The notes: generated by a model not told the origin, from the sequence alone. Shown: positions 1 to 5,595, numbered from the stretch's first letter. The stretch: 5,737 bases of DNA from Methanobacteriaceae archaeon (GCA_900769095.1 CAAGFH010000278.1:1-5737); one strand, 5' to 3'. Numbers and translations are program-made.

Positions 1-11
1 TCTTCCGATCT
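1..11. other. Probable Illumina adapter remnant at contig edge
   Basis: The first eleven bases, TCTTCCGATCT, are identical to the 3' end of the standard Illumina TruSeq/paired-end adapter. They sit exactly at the window edge, and sequence from about base 12 reads normally as FdhB. An exact 11-base match at position 1 is unlikely by chance, so I infer an untrimmed adapter at a contig end. The first codons of the fdhB frame (Ser-Ser-Asp and part of Leu) should not be trusted. Confidence 0.85.
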
Positions 12-1137
12 TTTAGCAAAATCTCAAGATGATGATATTCTAAGTGCTGGAGAATGTGGAGGAGCAGTAACAAGTATTTTTAAATATTTACTTGATAGTG
101 AACTTGTTGACGGAGTTTTAACAATCATGCCATGTGATGACATTTATGATGCAATGCCTGTATTTATAACTGATAGTGTTGATTTATTAAAAACTGCAGG
201 TTCATATCACTGTGCACCAACAATGATTGGAGATTTAGTAGAAAAATACTGCAGGAATCAAAAAATTGCAATGGCAGTTAAACCTTGTGATATGAGAGCA
301 ATGGATGAACTTATTAAAAGACACAAAATCAATAAAGATAATCTCTATTTCATTGGTCTTAACTGTGGTGGAACTGTTTCACCAATAAGTGGTAGAAAAA
401 TGATTGATTTGTTTTACGAAGCTGCTCCTGATGATGTTGTAAGTGAAGAAATTGATAAAGGTAAATTTATCATTGAACTAGCTGATGGAAGTGAAGAAGC
501 AGTAAAAATCCATGATTTAGAAGAAAAAGGATATGGAAGACGTAATAACTGTCAGAGATGTGATGTAAAAATACCAAGAAAAGCTAACATTGCATGTGGA
601 AACTGGGGAGCTGAACAAGGCTGGACTTTCATTGAAATCAACGATGAAAAAGGCCAGCAATTAATTGATGGCGCTAAAAAGGAGGGTTTGCTTGAAACAA
701 AATCTCCGTCTGAAGCAGCTATTCAAACAAGAAGCAAAGTTGAAAATGTCATGATTAACATGGCTAAAAAGAACCAGGAAGTAACTTATGAAACTGTAAG
801 TACTATGGATGACTGGAAACGATGTATTAAATGTTATGCTTGTCGTGATATCTGTCCAATCTGCTGGTGTAATGAATGTGAATTAGACAAATCCTACTTT
901 AAGGATGAAGAAAACTTATCACCAAGTCCTATTGCATTCCAGGGTGTAAGATTATCCCATATGAGTTTTAGCTGTTGCGATTGCGGTCAATGTGATGATG
1001 TATGCCCAATGGACATTCCTGTTTCATTAATTTTCGATAAATTGCAGAAAAAATATTATAATAGAACCGGCTATATATCTGGAGTTTCAGATGATGCTAG
1101 ACCTCCTTTGTATAGTCCACAAAAAACTGAATTATAG
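1..1137 (+). CDS. fdhB: Formate dehydrogenase beta subunit (F420-dependent), 5'-truncated
   Basis: This is the FrhB/FdhB-family subunit that carries FAD and iron-sulfur clusters and passes electrons from the formate-oxidising FdhA subunit to coenzyme F420 or the heterodisulfide reductase complex in the cytoplasm. The frame is open from base 1. Counting codons from there, the N-terminal GECGGAVTS motif is near residue 17. The family's internal cysteine block is at Cys184, Cys187 and Cys199, followed by GNWG. Two ferredoxin-type CxxCxxCxxxCP motifs lie at Cys275-Cys285 and Cys325-Cys335, which is the FdhB rather than FrhB arrangement as I know the family. About 378 codons are visible against roughly 380-400 in the family, so only a few N-terminal residues are missing. 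The first ATG in frame (127) is internal, because conserved sequence precedes it. fdhA would be expected just upstream. FrhB is the main alternative, but mvhD downstream favours FdhB. Confidence 0.9.
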   Translation, partial: SSDLLAKSQDDDILSAGECGGAVTSIFKYLLDSELVDGVLTIMPCDDIYDAMPVFITDSVDLLKTAGSYHCAPTMIGDLVEKYCRNQKIAMAVKPCDMRAMDELIKRHKINKDNLYFIGLNCGGTVSPISGRKMIDLFYEAAPDDVVSEEIDKGKFIIELADGSEEAVKIHDLEEKGYGRRNNCQRCDVKIPRKANIACGNWGAEQGWTFIEINDEKGQQLIDGAKKEGLLETKSPSEAAIQTRSKVENVMINMAKKNQEVTYETVSTMDDWKRCIKCYACRDICPICWCNECELDKSYFKDEENLSPSPIAFQGVRLSHMSFSCCDCGQCDDVCPMDIPVSLIFDKLQKKYYNRTGYISGVSDDARPPLYSPQKTEL

Positions 1138-1144
1138 AGGTGAT
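1138..1144 (+). promoter_or_regulatory. Ribosome binding site of mvhD
   Basis: AGGTGAT is complementary to the archaeal 16S rRNA 3' end and ends four bases before ATG 1149. It decides the start: an in-frame GTG at 1140 lies inside this site and is not the initiator. Confidence 0.8.
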
Positions 1145-1148
1145 TTTA

Positions 1149-1550
1149 ATGTCTGAAGATTTAAAAATCGTAGGTTTATTATGTAACTGGTGTTGTTATG
1201 GTGGTGCTGATACCGCTGGAACTGCACGTATGCAATACCCATCAAATATTAGGATCATTCGTGTAATGTGTTCAGGTAGAATCAATCCGTCTATGGTGTT
1301 TAAGGCTTTCCAGGAAGGAGCTGATGGGGTATTTGTAGGGGGTTGTCATATTGGGGACTGTCACTATGATGCTGGTAACTACAAATGGTCTAGAAGAGCA
1401 AAAATCATAGAAGATATTCTTGAAGAATTCGGAATCGAAAAGCAAAGATTCCGTCACGAATGGATTTCCGCATCTGAAGGTGAAAAATTCCAAACTACTA
1501 TGGAAGAGTTTCATAAAACCTTAACTAAATTAGGACCTCTTGATTTGTAA
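1149..1550 (+). CDS. mvhD: MvhD-type [2Fe-2S] electron-transfer subunit
   Basis: This 133-residue protein of the MvhD/FlpD (hydrogenase delta) family carries a [2Fe-2S] cluster and links an electron donor (Mvh hydrogenase or formate dehydrogenase) to HdrA of the heterodisulfide reductase, which performs flavin-based electron bifurcation. The family cysteines are visible: Cys12, Cys15 and Cys16 in the [12 protein letters not shown] motif, Cys41 in MCSGR, and Cys66 and Cys71 in [10 protein letters not shown]. The length is normal for a stand-alone MvhD. It starts 11 bases after fdhB with a strong ribosome binding site, so the two are surely co-transcribed. This placement suggests the copy serves formate-driven electron delivery, as in the known FdhAB-HdrABC complexes of Methanococcus maripaludis (with VhuD) and Methanospirillum. 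That role is inference; a second mvhD linked to hydrogenase genes may exist elsewhere in the genome. Confidence 0.93.
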   Translation: MSEDLKIVGLLCNWCCYGGADTAGTARMQYPSNIRIIRVMCSGRINPSMVFKAFQEGADGVFVGGCHIGDCHYDAGNYKWSRRAKIIEDILEEFGIEKQRFRHEWISASEGEKFQTTMEEFHKTLTKLGPLDL

Positions 1551-1570
1551 TTAATAAAAAACTGCCAAAA

Positions 1571-1608
1571 AAGGTAAATAGCTATTCTCCACATTAGCTA
1601 TTTACTTT
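1571..1608 (+). terminator. Hairpin 1 downstream of mvhD (possible terminator or 3' UTR stem)
   Basis: The arms GTAAATAGCTA (1574-1584) and TAGCTATTTAC (1595-1605) are an exact 11-bp inverted repeat around a 10-base loop. They extend to 14 pairs with one G-U pair at 1573/1606. It starts 21 bases after the mvhD stop. Only a weak T-rich stretch follows, so it may be a 3'-end stabilising stem rather than a full terminator. Confidence 0.5.
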
Positions 1609-1622
1609 CCCTACTAATTGTC

Positions 1623-1659
1623 TTTCTAAGATTAGTATTAATGGTACTAATGTTAGAAA
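1623..1659 (+). repeat. Hairpin 2, long interrupted inverted repeat
   Basis: Arms TTTCTAA (1623-1629) and ATTAGTA (1631-1637) pair with TACTAAT (1645-1651) and TTAGAAA (1653-1659). This gives 14 exact base pairs with a single opposed G/G (1630/1652) and a seven-base TTAATGG loop. It is the longest inverted repeat in the window. Apart from the G/G it is symmetric, so it does not indicate a strand by itself. Confidence 0.5.
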
Positions 1660-1729
1660 AATAGTTAAATAGGAATTATTTGGTTATTTTTCAAAGTAAT
1701 TATGTCTATATTAATATTTCATCATCAGC

Positions 1730-1775
1730 TAACTGTTGATTTTTAGCTCAAATCAGTAGTTATTAATTTTTCTCC
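1730..1775 (+). terminator. Hairpin 3 followed by T-rich tract
   Basis: Bases 1730-1742 pair with 1750-1762 over 13 positions, including two adjacent G-U wobbles, around the loop TTAGCTC. The T-rich run TTAATTTTTCT follows. The wobbles favour + strand RNA. This is a plausible transcription terminator for a + strand transcript running past mvhD. Confidence 0.4.
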
Positions 1776-1802
1776 ATTAGTATAGGTATAGTTAAAAAAA
1801 TA

Positions 1803-1830
1803 AAAAAGAAATTCTCACAGGTTTCTTTTT
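1803..1830 (+). terminator. Hairpin 4 with built-in T tract
   Basis: AAAAAGAAA (1803-1811) pairs exactly with TTTCTTTTT (1822-1830), extended by two U-G pairs around a CTCACA loop. The right arm is itself a T tract on the + strand, which in archaea can terminate transcription without a stem. The A-rich left side (1794-1810) is a T tract on the opposite strand, so it could also stop read-through from purA. Confidence 0.4.
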
Positions 1831-1839
1831 ACTGTCTAC

Positions 1840-1880
1840 AATAGCTATTGAAGTTAGTCTTTGATAGCTATTATTTTTCT
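1840..1880 (+). terminator. Hairpin 5 followed by T tract
   Basis: AATAGCTAT (1840-1848) pairs with ATAGCTATT (1864-1872). Five further pairs, two of them G-U, carry the stem inward to a TTAGT loop. TTATTTTTCT follows directly on the + strand. This is the best hairpin-plus-T-tract arrangement for a + strand transcript in the interval, although it lies about 290 bases after mvhD. Confidence 0.45.
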
Positions 1881-1892
1881 CGTTTTAAAATA

Positions 1893-1930
1893 ATTAAAAA
1901 AAATAGTAAAAAACGGAAATTTAATCCGTT
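1893..1930 (-). terminator. Terminator of purA, overlapping its stop codon
   Basis: Read on the - strand, AACGGA (from 1930) and TCCGTT (to 1912) form a six-base-pair stem with a seven-base loop. It is followed at once by TTTT, then ACTA and an eight-T run. The stem includes two bases of the purA stop codon. Hairpin plus two T tracts is a convincing archaeal termination signal. Confidence 0.65.
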
Positions 1931-2951
1931 ATAATAATTCTTTTCTTAAATCGATAGTATCGTTTAAGTCAGGTCCAGTTGAAATAATAGTAACTGGTAC
2001 ACCGGTTGCACTTTGAATATCTTCAATGAAAGCTTTACTTTCAACAGATAAATCACTGTAGTCTTGTGTTCTTGCACAATCAGGGTATAATTTATCTACG
2101 CAAGTAAGTGCAATTTGTGTTGCGCCGTTAATTCTACAGGATTCTTTTGCAAGATCCATATCGAAGTATCCGATTCTTCTACGACGTCCGGTTACAACAC
2201 CGTATTCTTCCCATCCATGTTCTTCAGCTTCTTTTTGTGACATTTCAGTTGGGAATGGTCCTTCTCCAACACGGGAAATGTAGGATTTAAATACGTTAAT
2301 GACTTCATCTACTTTAGTTGGTCCTACACCGACATCTGCTGCAAAGGTTGATGCAGTAGTGTCTTTACTTGTTACATAAGGATAGCTTCCATAGTAAAGG
2401 GAAAGTGCAAATCCTTGTGATCCTTCAATGAATACGTCTCCGCCTTCATCAAGGGTTTCGTTACATGCAAGGGAAACATCAGTGATGTATTCTTCAAGTT
2501 CAGGAATGTCTTGTGCTAAGTCAATAGTTCTTAATACTCTATCGGAGTTTGCTGGTCCACAACCAGATCCGGTACTTCCGATTTTTTTAGCTAAGTGTTC
2601 TGAACTTTTGTCTCTTTCCATGTGGTCGTTGCTGATAATTGCACATCTTGGGTCGACGCACATTCTTTCTTTTACGTTATATTTTTTTAAATCTTCAAAT
2701 TCTTTGAATAAAACATCTGGGTTTACTAAAACTCCTGCTCCAATCATGAGTTTAGCTCCAGTGTGTACGAAACCAGATGGAGTTAATCTTAAACCATATT
2801 TTTCTCCGTTAAATTCAACAGAGTGTCCTGCATTTGGACCTACTCCTGCACGAGCAATAATGTCAGGTTTATCATTGTTACAAAGGTAGGTAATACATTT
2901 TCCTTTACCTTCGTCACCCCATGCTCCACCAACTAAAATATTACAAGTCAT
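1929..2951 (-). CDS. purA: Adenylosuccinate synthetase, archaeal short form
   Basis: PurA catalyses GTP-dependent condensation of IMP with aspartate to adenylosuccinate, the first committed step from IMP to AMP, in the cytoplasm. The P-loop-like [11 protein letters not shown] motif lies at residues 8-18 with the expected catalytic Asp13, and NAGHS supplies His43, the equivalent of the catalytic histidine near position 41 in bacterial enzymes. Further family blocks are [19 protein letters not shown] followed by [15 protein letters not shown], and [11 protein letters not shown] for substrate binding. At 340 residues it is complete; bacterial and eukaryotic enzymes are about 430, and the shorter length is usual for methanogens and Thermococci. 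The start at 2951 is backed by an AAGGAGT site. It is a single-gene unit, converging on mvhD and diverging from the receiver gene, with its own promoter and terminator. Confidence 0.96.
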   Translation of the reverse strand: MTCNILVGGAWGDEGKGKCITYLCNNDKPDIIARAGVGPNAGHSVEFNGEKYGLRLTPSGFVHTGAKLMIGAGVLVNPDVLFKEFEDLKKYNVKERMCVDPRCAIISNDHMERDKSSEHLAKKIGSTGSGCGPANSDRVLRTIDLAQDIPELEEYITDVSLACNETLDEGGDVFIEGSQGFALSLYYGSYPYVTSKDTTASTFAADVGVGPTKVDEVINVFKSYISRVGEGPFPTEMSQKEAEEHGWEEYGVVTGRRRRIGYFDMDLAKESCRINGATQIALTCVDKLYPDCARTQDYSDLSVESKAFIEDIQSATGVPVTIISTGPDLNDTIDLRKELL

Positions 2952-2957
2952 CTAATA

Positions 2958-2964
2958 ACTCCTT
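2958..2964 (-). promoter_or_regulatory. Ribosome binding site of purA
   Basis: On the - strand AAGGAGT lies six bases before the purA ATG. It matches the archaeal anti-Shine-Dalgarno sequence and supports the chosen start. Confidence 0.75.
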
Positions 2965-3002
2965 AAAAAATTGATTCGAAAATTTTTTTTTAAAAAATCT
3001 TC

Positions 3003-3014
3003 ATAACAATTGTA
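3003..3014. repeat. Left copy of 12-bp inverted repeat (possible operator)
   Basis: ATAACAATTGTA here is the exact reverse complement of 3287-3298, and each copy contains the palindrome ACAATTGT. This copy falls about 25 bases downstream of the putative purA TATA box, roughly where purA transcription would start, a position typical for a repressor site in archaea. Confidence 0.4.
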
Positions 3015-3028
3015 TTTTATTTTTCATG

Positions 3029-3042
3029 TTTTAAAAACTTTT
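3029..3042 (-). promoter_or_regulatory. Putative purA promoter (BRE and TATA box)
   Basis: Read on the - strand, AAAAG followed by TTTTTAAAA resembles a BRE plus TATA box and parallels the receiver gene's AAAGTTTTTATATG. Transcription would start near 3008, giving a leader of nearly 60 bases. The region is so AT-rich that other TATA-like stretches exist nearer the gene. Confidence 0.4.
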
Positions 3043-3181
3043 GGCTAAATTGCATTTGTTGGTAAAATCATTTTTCCAATAATGGTATTTATGACTTATT
3101 TTAGAAGTTGGAGCGGTTTTATTTATTTAATGGGGTGTTGTGATTTGAATGTTATATCATTGTGTATGAGAAAATCAAGTG

Positions 3182-3197
3182 AAAAGATTTTTATATG
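3182..3197 (+). promoter_or_regulatory. Distal TATA-like element upstream of receiver gene
   Basis: AAAAG followed by ATTTTTATATG nearly repeats the proximal element at 3303-3316. A start near 3220 would give a leader of about 145 bases for the receiver gene, or a near-leaderless transcript for the 20-codon frame beginning at 3223. It may be a second promoter for the receiver-glycosyltransferase operon. Confidence 0.35.
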
Positions 3198-3286
3198 ATT
3201 TGATATTATTTTATAAGTTTTAATGAAAAAACAGGTGTTTTCAAATAAATTTTATTTATATTATATTTTCATTGAATTTCCATAAT

Positions 3287-3298
3287 TACAATTGTTAT
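3287..3298. repeat. Right copy of 12-bp inverted repeat (possible operator)
   Basis: TACAATTGTTAT is the exact reverse complement of 3003-3014. It lies just upstream of the BRE/TATA element of the receiver gene, where an archaeal activator would be expected to bind. Confidence 0.4.
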
Positions 3299-3302
3299 TC
3301 AT

Positions 3303-3316
3303 AAAGTTTTTATATG
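3303..3316 (+). promoter_or_regulatory. Putative promoter of receiver-glycosyltransferase operon
   Basis: AAAG (3303-3306) followed by TTTTTATATG (3307-3316) fits the archaeal BRE plus TATA pattern. Transcription would begin about 25 bases on, near 3337-3340, leaving a short leader of roughly 27 bases before ATG 3366. This is the best promoter match on the + strand. Confidence 0.6.
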
Positions 3317-3331
3317 TTATCAAATAAATGT

Positions 3332-3355
3332 CATAATTAATTTACTATAATTATG
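3332..3355. repeat. Inverted repeat over predicted receiver-gene start site
   Basis: CATAATTA (3332-3339) and TAATTATG (3348-3355) form an exact 8-bp inverted repeat with an 8-base gap, over the predicted transcription start. CATAATTA also occurs at 3281-3288 upstream of the TATA box. The position suits a repressor or autoregulatory site, but the motif is purely AT-rich apart from one C/G pair. Confidence 0.35.
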
Positions 3356-3365
3356 TTGATTTAAA

Positions 3366-3773
3366 ATGAAAAATAGGATATTGATTGTTGAAGATGAAGC
3401 GATTACTGCTCTTGATTTGAGATTCAGTTTAGAAGAGTTAGGTTATGAGGTCATCGACACAGTTGGCACTGGTCAAGATGCAATTGATATGGCTGCTGAA
3501 ACAGTTCCTGACGTCGTTTTAATGGATATCAAATTAAAAGGAGACATGGAAGGAATTGATGCTGCTAAGGTAATTTCAGAATTGAGAATACCAGTTGTTT
3601 ATTTAACTGCAAACACTGATGATTATACATTCGAAAGATCCAATATTGAAGGTTCATATGGATTTGTTCCAAAACCTTATGAAATAACTAAATTAGATAA
3701 AACTCTTAAATTAGCTATTAAAAGAGCGGAGTTAGAAGAACAAAAATTAAATGATGCTAGTGGATTTAATTAA
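3366..3773 (+). CDS. Stand-alone CheY-like response regulator receiver
   Basis: This 135-residue protein is a single receiver domain with no output domain. It is expected to take a phosphoryl group from a histidine kinase and act by protein contact in the cytoplasm. All key residues are present: acidic Glu9-Asp10-Glu11 after the first strand (ILIVEDE), phospho-acceptor Asp54 in VVLMDIKLKG, Thr81 in VVYLTAN, and Lys103 in FVPKPYE. The TAN and PKPYE forms resemble receivers paired with PAS-type histidine kinases in methanogens. A charged tail (about residues 115-130) extends the last helix. No kinase gene lies within the window. A weak GTTGAT site (3355-3360) precedes the start. The gene is followed after 34 bases by a glycosyltransferase that has its own receiver-like domain, so this protein may act on that enzyme or share its kinase; that is inference. 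Confidence 0.93.
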   Translation: MKNRILIVEDEAITALDLRFSLEELGYEVIDTVGTGQDAIDMAAETVPDVVLMDIKLKGDMEGIDAAKVISELRIPVVYLTANTDDYTFERSNIEGSYGFVPKPYEITKLDKTLKLAIKRAELEEQKLNDASGFN

Positions 3774-3800
3774 ATATTAAATCCCAATGTCGATTTAATA
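3762..3800 (+). promoter_or_regulatory. Three alternating complementary arms before the glycosyltransferase start
   Basis: GGATTTAAT (3762-3770), ATTAAATCC (3776-3784) and GATTTAATA (3792-3800) are mutually complementary. The central arm can pair with the left arm (9 bp, loop TAAAT, covering the receiver stop codon) or with the right arm (9 bp counting TATTAAATC, 8-base loop, ending seven bases before ATG 3808), but not both. The arrangement resembles an RNA switch or coupling element between the two genes. The stems are AT-rich and their function is inferred only. Confidence 0.4.
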
Positions 3801-3807
3801 AGATACA

Positions 3808-5595
3808 ATGGAAGATGCAAAGCAAAATACTCAGATTATGGAAAGGCCTAAAATTCTAACCATAAGTACTGATGAAGAAACCTTAGGCCTCGTAGAAGAA
3901 TATGTCGGAAACGCAGATTATAAGTTTATCAAATCTGATTTTGACACCAAAAATATTAAAAAGATAATTAAAAACCAATCACCTAGTTTAATTCTTTTAG
4001 ATATTGATAACAGTGATATTGACATACACAGATTTTCACAATACTTTGAAAACTACAACATTCCTTTTATTTTTATTGTGGGAATGATGTTTGATGATGA
4101 TATTCTTGAAGATATTCTTGAATGTTCACCATACTCGTTTTTAATAAAGGAAATTGAAGAAGATGAACTTTTAAGAGCTATTGCTGTTGTTTTAAAAAAG
4201 CATAAGCTTAACACTATCAACGTTATTGAAGCAAAAGATAAGATTAGAGAAAAAAATGTTGAGCTTGTAGTTGAAAAATCAAACTCAGTATTACTTTTAT
4301 TTTTATGTGTTAGTTTAATTTTAATGGCACTTTTAACAAGAAATGCAACTTGGCTTCAATGGGTATTGCTAATTCCTACTTTAGCAATGATTATAAATGC
4401 TATTGCAAGTATTAAAAAGCAAAAAGAAGTTGAAATGATTGAAGATGGAGATAAACTTCCTTTTGTAAGTATTTTTATTCCTGCACACAACGAGCAATTA
4501 ACTATCAAATCAACTGTTGAGAGTATTGCTGCAATGGAATACCACTATGAAGGAAAACCTCAATACGAAATCATTGTTGTTAATGACGGGTCTTCTGATT
4601 CAACAGGAGAAATCTTGCATGATCTTAAAAAAGACATTTCTAATCTTAAGATTGTTACAAGACACCCTCCAAGATCTGGAAAAGGTAAAGGTTTTGTTTT
4701 AAATGATGCATTAACATTATCCAAAGGGGAAGTTATTGGTGTATTTGATGCAGATACTCAAGTTAAAACTGATTATTTAAAAATTATCATGTCATATCTT
4801 CGTGATGATACAGACGGTGTTCAGTCAAGAGTTAAAATGTTTAACAAGGATGAAAACTACTTGACTCGTATGCAGCATTTGGAATTTGCAAGTTTTGGAA
4901 ACACTTTAATAGCTAAGGACAATCTTGGGATGACTGGTTTTTTAGGTGGAAACGGTCAGTTTGTTAAAAAACAGTCAATTATTGATTGTGGAAAATGGGA
5001 TGGATTTGCTGTAACTGAGGATTTAAACCTTGCAGTTAAAATATTGCTTGCAGGTGGAAAAATCCGTTACTGTGGTGAATGTGCAGTTTACCAAGAAGCA
5101 GTTGCTAAATGGAAGCCTTTATTTAGACAAAGAGTCAGATGGGCTATTGGTAACTTTGAAACATTATTTGTTTACTTGCCGGTTATTTTAAAAGCAAAAA
5201 TCCCTATTGTCAAAAAGATGGGAATAATTGAACATATTTCTTTTTACAGTTTTAATTTGCTAATCTTTTTTGGTTTTATTATAACTATTGTAAATGCAGT
5301 GTCATGGTTTGTATTTAATAATGTAACAATTATCAGAATGGATGCTCCACTTCTTGTTGGGCTTTTATCAATTGTTGCATTCTTCCCAGGTACTATGATT
5401 GCATTATCAAGAGATGATCCTGGAATCATTGAATATATCTTGGATATAATAAGATATTACATATACTGTTATCACTTGATTCCACTTTTCTTTATGACAA
5501 TGGCGAATATGATTTCCAGAAAAGAAAGAAAATGGAGTAAAACTGAACATACTGGTGATGGTATTGAGGAACCTGTTGAGGAAAACGCAAGTTAG
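3808..5595 (+). CDS. Receiver-fused membrane glycosyltransferase, family 2 (processive type)
   Basis: This 595-residue membrane protein probably builds a polysaccharide from a nucleotide sugar and may extrude it. Residues 14-135 are a receiver-like domain: Asp65 (LILLDI) and Lys114 (FLIKE) sit at the expected sites, but the acidic pair is replaced by Ser20-Thr21 and the switch Thr by Gly92, so it may be a pseudo-receiver. A charged linker precedes two membrane helices (about 160-178 and 182-202). The GT2 core (217-460) shows NDGSSDST with Asp260, DxD at Asp314-Asp316, FLGGNGQ, TED with catalytic Asp405, and QRVRW (441-445), the processive-synthase signature. Three helices follow (about 476-503, 512-533, 545-568). 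This 2+3 layout matches PgaC/IcaA and hyaluronan synthases and puts receiver and catalytic core both in the cytoplasm. No clear ribosome binding site precedes ATG 3808; ATG 3838 is an alternative. The product sugar cannot be told from sequence. Confidence 0.88.
   Translation: MEDAKQNTQIMERPKILTISTDEETLGLVEEYVGNADYKFIKSDFDTKNIKKIIKNQSPSLILLDIDNSDIDIHRFSQYFENYNIPFIFIVGMMFDDDILEDILECSPYSFLIKEIEEDELLRAIAVVLKKHKLNTINVIEAKDKIREKNVELVVEKSNSVLLLFLCVSLILMALLTRNATWLQWVLLIPTLAMIINAIASIKKQKEVEMIEDGDKLPFVSIFIPAHNEQLTIKSTVESIAAMEYHYEGKPQYEIIVVNDGSSDSTGEILHDLKKDISNLKIVTRHPPRSGKGKGFVLNDALTLSKGEVIGVFDADTQVKTDYLKIIMSYLRDDTDGVQSRVKMFNKDENYLTRMQHLEFASFGNTLIAKDNLGMTGFLGGNGQFVKKQSIIDCGKWDGFAVTEDLNLAVKILLAGGKIRYCGECAVYQEAVAKWKPLFRQRVRWAIGNFETLFVYLPVILKAKIPIVKKMGIIEHISFYSFNLLIFFGFIITIVNAVSWFVFNNVTIIRMDAPLLVGLLSIVAFFPGTMIALSRDDPGIIEYILDIIRYYIYCYHLIPLFFMTMANMISRKERKWSKTEHTGDGIEEPVEENAS

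Larger units (their letters stand above)
1551..1928. other. Structured gene-free interval between converging mvhD and purA
   Basis: I see no convincing gene in these 378 bases; open frames are only a few codons long. The stretch holds five potential stem-loops read on the + strand (1571-1608, 1623-1659, 1730-1762, 1803-1830, 1840-1872) and a sixth near 1912-1930 that fits the end of purA on the - strand. Four of the five + strand hairpins need G-U wobble pairs to reach full length, so they form better in + strand RNA than in its complement. It could be a long structured 3' UTR of the fdh-mvhD transcript, tandem terminators, or an unrecognised small RNA. Confidence 0.5.
2952..3365. other. Divergent promoter region between purA and the receiver gene
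   Basis: These 414 bases hold no convincing gene. They contain a putative purA promoter on the - strand, two putative TATA elements on the + strand (near 3190 and 3310), a 12-bp inverted repeat present once near each promoter, and a CATAATTA motif occurring three times around the receiver promoter. Two tiny open frames (a 22-codon frame from an ATG near 3130 and a 20-codon frame at 3223-3285) have no supporting evidence. Confidence 0.55.

Noticed and set aside
127..1137. ATG at 127 as the real start of the first gene
   Set aside because: The frame is open to base 1 and encodes conserved FdhB sequence (GECGGAVTS and following residues) before this ATG, so the gene is truncated rather than short.
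1140..1148. GTG at 1140 as the mvhD start
   Set aside because: It lies within the AGGTGAT ribosome binding site. ATG 1149 has the right spacing, and conserved family sequence begins shortly after it.
1272..1514. 80-codon open frame on the - strand inside mvhD
   Set aside because: It is antisense to a well-conserved gene, with no ribosome binding site or recognisable protein sequence.
1551..1928. tRNA, CRISPR array or insertion sequence in the gene-free interval
   Set aside because: There is no cloverleaf, no regularly spaced repeats with unique spacers, and no transposase frame. The repeats seen are hairpin arms of differing sequence.
2428..2889. 153-codon open frame on the + strand inside purA
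   Set aside because: It is antisense to purA, whose motifs are unmistakable; the translated product looks like low-complexity shadow sequence.
3223..3285. 20-codon frame in the divergent promoter region
   Set aside because: It is too short, has no ribosome binding site, and its composition follows the AT-rich background. It is kept only as a remark under the duplicated TATA element.
4517..4702. 61-codon + strand frame inside the glycosyltransferase
   Set aside because: It is out of frame within the GT2 catalytic core, where the NDGSSDST motif shows the true frame.
5244..5429. 61-codon - strand frame over the C-terminal membrane helices
   Set aside because: It is antisense to hydrophobic codons of the glycosyltransferase, with no supporting signals.
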